DNA from: Candidatus Parvibacillus calidus
GTDB taxonomy: Bacteria; Bacteroidota; Bacteroidia; Chitinophagales; Saprospiraceae
Direction of reading: 5' to 3'
Assembly: GCA_013414645.1 (NCBI GenBank)
Contig: CP058702.1
Coordinates: forward strand, 1,268,734-1,279,349
Length of the DNA: 10,616 bases
Shown here in pieces: positions 9,163-10,616 of this stretch (its first letter is position 1; every line of letters starts with the position of its first letter). The notes below the pieces were generated by a model. That model worked only from the letters and a program-made list of their open reading frames with translations. It was not told the DNA's origin and made no database searches. A program made the translations under genes and the position numbers.

Positions 9163-9191
9163 AAGAACAAAATTAAAATAAAATACTTCAT
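9160..9191 (-). other. Out-of-frame signal peptide segment of the small gene
   Basis: ATG at 9191 opens MKYFILILFF, a compact signal-peptide start, but this frame then continues as WVFTKQEQARMRRN, which does not resemble a secreted protein. One extra base in the TTTT (9161-9164) or GGG (9158-9160) run would give MKYFILILFFLGIYQTGTS|Q, a complete signal peptide leading into the downstream frame. A sequence error, a real mutation or a -1 ribosomal shift are all possible. Confidence 0.6.
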
Positions 9192-9268
9192 AGTTAAATA
9201 TGGTTTAATTGAAATAAAAATCATACAATCAAACACACAAACCATGCTAAATCAGTCACTCAGGAAAC

Positions 9269-9316
9269 CCAACCACCCCTCCGGATATGCATAAATATCC
9301 TTTTGGTTGTGGTTGG
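9269..9316. repeat. Nested inverted repeat (hairpin) upstream of the operon
   Basis: CCAACCAC (9269-9276) pairs perfectly with GTGGTTGG (9309-9316), and inside it GGATAT (9283-9288) pairs with ATATCC (9295-9300) around a six-base loop. A third small stem, TACTG/CAGTA, follows at 9324-9340. Neither strand shows a T-run directly after the outer stem, so it is not a standard terminator. It lies 78 bases before the likely start of the small gene and could be a structured 5' leader. Confidence 0.5.
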
Positions 9317-9364
9317 CAAATCTTACTGCCTAAAACAGTAGCTTTGAAGTGGAAAGAAAAAATC

Positions 9365-9547
9365 ATAGTGTGTGTCGCGTTTATTTTGACTTTTGCCACA
9401 CACTATAAAAATGTCAGGTAAGTATAGATGGATTTGAAATACTATATAAGTATCATATCATACATTTTGTAGTTCTCTAAGGTTTCGGAATGCTTCAGAC
9501 TTTTATGGTCTGTTGCTACATTGAAATTTAAATAGTGTGTGTCAAAA
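9365..9547. repeat. Three copies of an ATAGTGTGTG motif
   Basis: ATAGTGTGTG occurs at 9365-9374 (plus), 9397-9406 (minus) and 9532-9541 (plus). The first two make a perfect 10-base inverted repeat around a 22-base loop. The second and third agree over 16 bases with one mismatch (ATAGTGTGTGKCAAAA, 9391-9406 and 9532-9547) and face each other across 125 bases. They could be an operator cluster, a long hairpin, or the ends of a 157-base miniature element. I saw no obvious target duplication. Confidence 0.6.
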
Positions 9548-9567
9548 AACAATTTCAATCGTTGGGG

Positions 9568-9575
9568 CAAAGATA
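9568..9575 (-). promoter_or_regulatory. Possible -7 box for the small gene / giant gene operon
   Basis: On the minus strand this reads TATCTTTG, a full match to the Bacteroidota -7 consensus TAnnTTTG. It is the only full match I found between 9192 and 9600. No -33 TTG is present at the usual distance, and the implied leader would be about 370 bases, covering the hairpins and motif repeats. Confidence 0.3.
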
Positions 9576-10165
9576 ATATGGCATGCAAGAAAAATTTTAA
9601 GGATTCGTACTTTATGTAGAATTATTTCAATATATATGACTATTTAAATATAAAAAATATTAAAAAATTTGTCTGTTTTTTATAAGGGTGTATAAAAATA
9701 AATTAATTTTTGTAAAAAAATCAAATCTATTTTATTATAATAGGATATTCATGTTTATGATGTAAGTATCAGATAAACAGATGTATATGTTATTTTAATT
9801 GCAACATATTTTATTATTATTAATTGATAAAAATGAAACGATGTAGATATTTTACTACAATTAATTGTCAAGAAGCGACCGGAATCGGCTCTATTTTCAT
9901 GTATTATATTATTTTTTACATTGAATCATCATTTGTATCAGACATATATACATTCTTGTATGATATATATAAATATGAATGCGGTCAATGAAGGGGCGTT
10001 TTTGAAATGTGAATTTTGAATGTTTTTATTTACAACACGATGTTTTTATGTCAATATTCTTCAATTTGCAGAGAGAGTATCTGGTTTTTAGCAGGCATTC
10101 GTATCCATTCATTACTAATTGTTCTTCCGGTCCGGTCATTTGTTTATCGAGACTGCCATGCTTCA

Positions 10166-10409
10166 CTACTTTTTAGGTGATATTTGGTAACTATTTTTGA
10201 AAATTGAAATTAAAGCAACCACACTCCAGGTACCTTCAAGGATAACAAATGCTTTTATGCCCACTAACCAGGCACCAATACACGCCAGACCGGCTCCCAG
10301 GAAATTCAGTAATTTGTATGTCAAACTATCAGAACTTATTTTTTACAGTAAGTAATATAAAAGCCAACAATATCATTGTGACTCCGATACCATTGATCCA
10401 TTGCTCCAT
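10166..10409 (-). pseudogene. Small three-helix membrane protein, CBU_0592-like, with a frameshift
   Basis: ATG at 10409 starts MEQWINGIGVTMILLAFILL, then hits TGA after 26 residues. Removing one A from the six-A run (10339-10344) gives an intact 80-residue protein continuing KISSDSLTYKLLNFLGAG and ending SYQISPKK before TAG at 10166. The repaired protein has three hydrophobic segments (about 7-22, 33-50, 52-70), a Y-K-L-L-N-F-L-G-A motif at the start of helix 2 and a W-S-V-V-A-L-I-S-I-F segment near the end. This is the layout of the CBU_0592-like family of small membrane proteins, whose function is unknown. The fit across the break is good enough that the shift is either a homopolymer sequencing error or a recent mutation. 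It is divergent from the BatA-domain gene. Confidence 0.72.
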
Positions 10410-10427
10410 TTTTAATAAATTTTTGAA

Positions 10428-10435
10428 CAAATATA
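10428..10435 (-). promoter_or_regulatory. Possible -7 box of the CBU_0592-like gene
   Basis: The minus strand reads TATATTTG, matching TAnnTTTG, 18 bases before the ATG at 10409. The spacing suits a short leader. I saw no clear -33 TTG. Confidence 0.42.
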
Positions 10436-10492
10436 GCATTGGACGATTGTTATACGTTAATAATTGGAATGTTCAATATCCGTATAAAATTA

Positions 10493-10500
10493 TACTTTTG
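10493..10500 (+). promoter_or_regulatory. Possible -7 box of the BatA-domain gene
   Basis: TACTTTTG matches TAnnTTTG and ends only three bases before the ATG at 10504. If used, transcription would begin at or very near the start codon, giving a leaderless or nearly leaderless mRNA. The nearest upstream TTG (10464-10466) is 26 bases away, longer than usual, so the match may be chance. Confidence 0.32.
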
Positions 10501-10503
10501 GCG

Positions 10504-10616
10504 ATGCATTTTTTATTTCCCGCTTTTCTGATAGCTTCACTGGTAGTATCCATACCGATACTTATCCACCTTTTTAATTTCAGACGATATAAAAAGGTGT
10601 TTTTCTCCAATGTTGC
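10504..10616 (+). CDS. BatA-domain (aerotolerance regulator N-terminal) protein, 5' part
   Basis: The first 37 residues start MHFLFPAFLIASLVVSIPIL and continue IHLFNFRRYKKVFFSNV. This is the conserved opening of Bacteroidota proteins with the BatA / aerotolerance regulator N-terminal domain: a hydrophobic helix ending in IP-x-x-IHLF, then the basic NFRRYKKVxFSN motif on the cytoplasmic side. Such proteins are inner-membrane anchored, and longer members carry von Willebrand A or other domains that cannot be seen here because the gene leaves the window. The start is fixed by the family's usual M-x-F-L-x-P opening. It is transcribed away from the small membrane gene, with 94 bases between the two starts. 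Confidence 0.88.
   Translation, partial: MHFLFPAFLIASLVVSIPILIHLFNFRRYKKVFFSNV

Larger units (their letters stand above)
9192..10165. other. AT-rich intergenic region without a convincing gene
   Basis: About 970 bases separate the small secreted gene from the CBU_0592-like gene. The part from 9600 to 9980 is very AT-rich, with many stops in all frames. I see no tRNA, rRNA or CRISPR pattern and no clear intrinsic terminator. The left third (9192-9600) carries the short hairpins, the ATAGTGTGTG repeats and a promoter-like box listed separately, and is probably the leader and control region of the minus-strand operon. Confidence 0.6.

Noticed and set aside
9060..9245. A 61-codon minus-strand frame starting MVCVFDCMIF as its own gene
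   Set aside because: Only its MKYFILILFF part looks meaningful, as the signal peptide of the small secreted protein. The rest is the wrong frame of that gene.
9880..9900. Small GC-rich stem (AGCGA...TCGGCT) as a terminator
   Set aside because: The stem is only five pairs with a bulge, and the T-stretch after it is weak. It fits no flanking gene end.
9833..9991. A 52-codon plus-strand frame starting MKRCRYFTTINCQ
   Set aside because: It is Tyr/Ile/Phe-rich as expected for AT-rich noncoding DNA, with no promoter box, no family resemblance and no partner gene.
10026..10139. A 37-codon minus-strand frame starting MTGPEEQLVMNGYECLL, just downstream of the CBU_0592-like gene
   Set aside because: It is short, unrecognised and has no supporting signal. 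It could be a mini-gene, but it cannot be told from chance.

Overview
The window looks like the chromosome of a member of the Bacteroidota. The evidence is a giant secreted protein made of Cys-rich HYR-like repeats, a BatA-type protein start (aerotolerance-regulator N-terminal domain), promoter-like boxes of the TAnnTTTG type, no visible Shine-Dalgarno sequences, and AT-rich intergenic DNA. A Saprospira- or Flavobacteria-like lineage would fit, but the sequence here does not settle the genus.

Layout. Positions 1-8679 (minus strand) are one uninterrupted reading frame of at least 2893 codons that leaves the window at its left edge. It encodes a secreted giant protein: a signal peptide, a unique N-terminal region of about 370 residues, a DUF11-like domain, a Cys-rich linker with an SdrD-B-like calcium loop, 11 repeats of one type (A), then at least 13 repeats of a second type (B) and the start of a further, divergent one. 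The C-terminus, where a type IX secretion sorting signal would be expected, lies outside. Just upstream, 24 bases away and in the same direction, is a small unrecognised gene (8704-9162). Its natural signal peptide appears to sit in another frame, separated by a one-base shift in a short homopolymer. The two genes probably form an operon.

Positions 9192-10165 hold no convincing gene. This AT-rich stretch contains a nested hairpin, three copies of an ATAGTGTGTG motif (two of them inverted around each other) and a possible promoter for the operon. To the right are two divergent genes. One is a small three-helix membrane protein resembling the CBU_0592-like family (minus, 10166-10409), broken by a one-base shift in a run of six A. 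The other is the first 37 codons of a BatA-domain protein (plus, from 10504).

The most notable points are the two-level repeat structure of the giant protein (alternating long and short B domains, and an exact 351-residue four-domain block duplicated in tandem), the unknown small gene paired with it, and two independent homopolymer frameshifts within 1.2 kb. The two shifts could be sequence errors or real gene decay.
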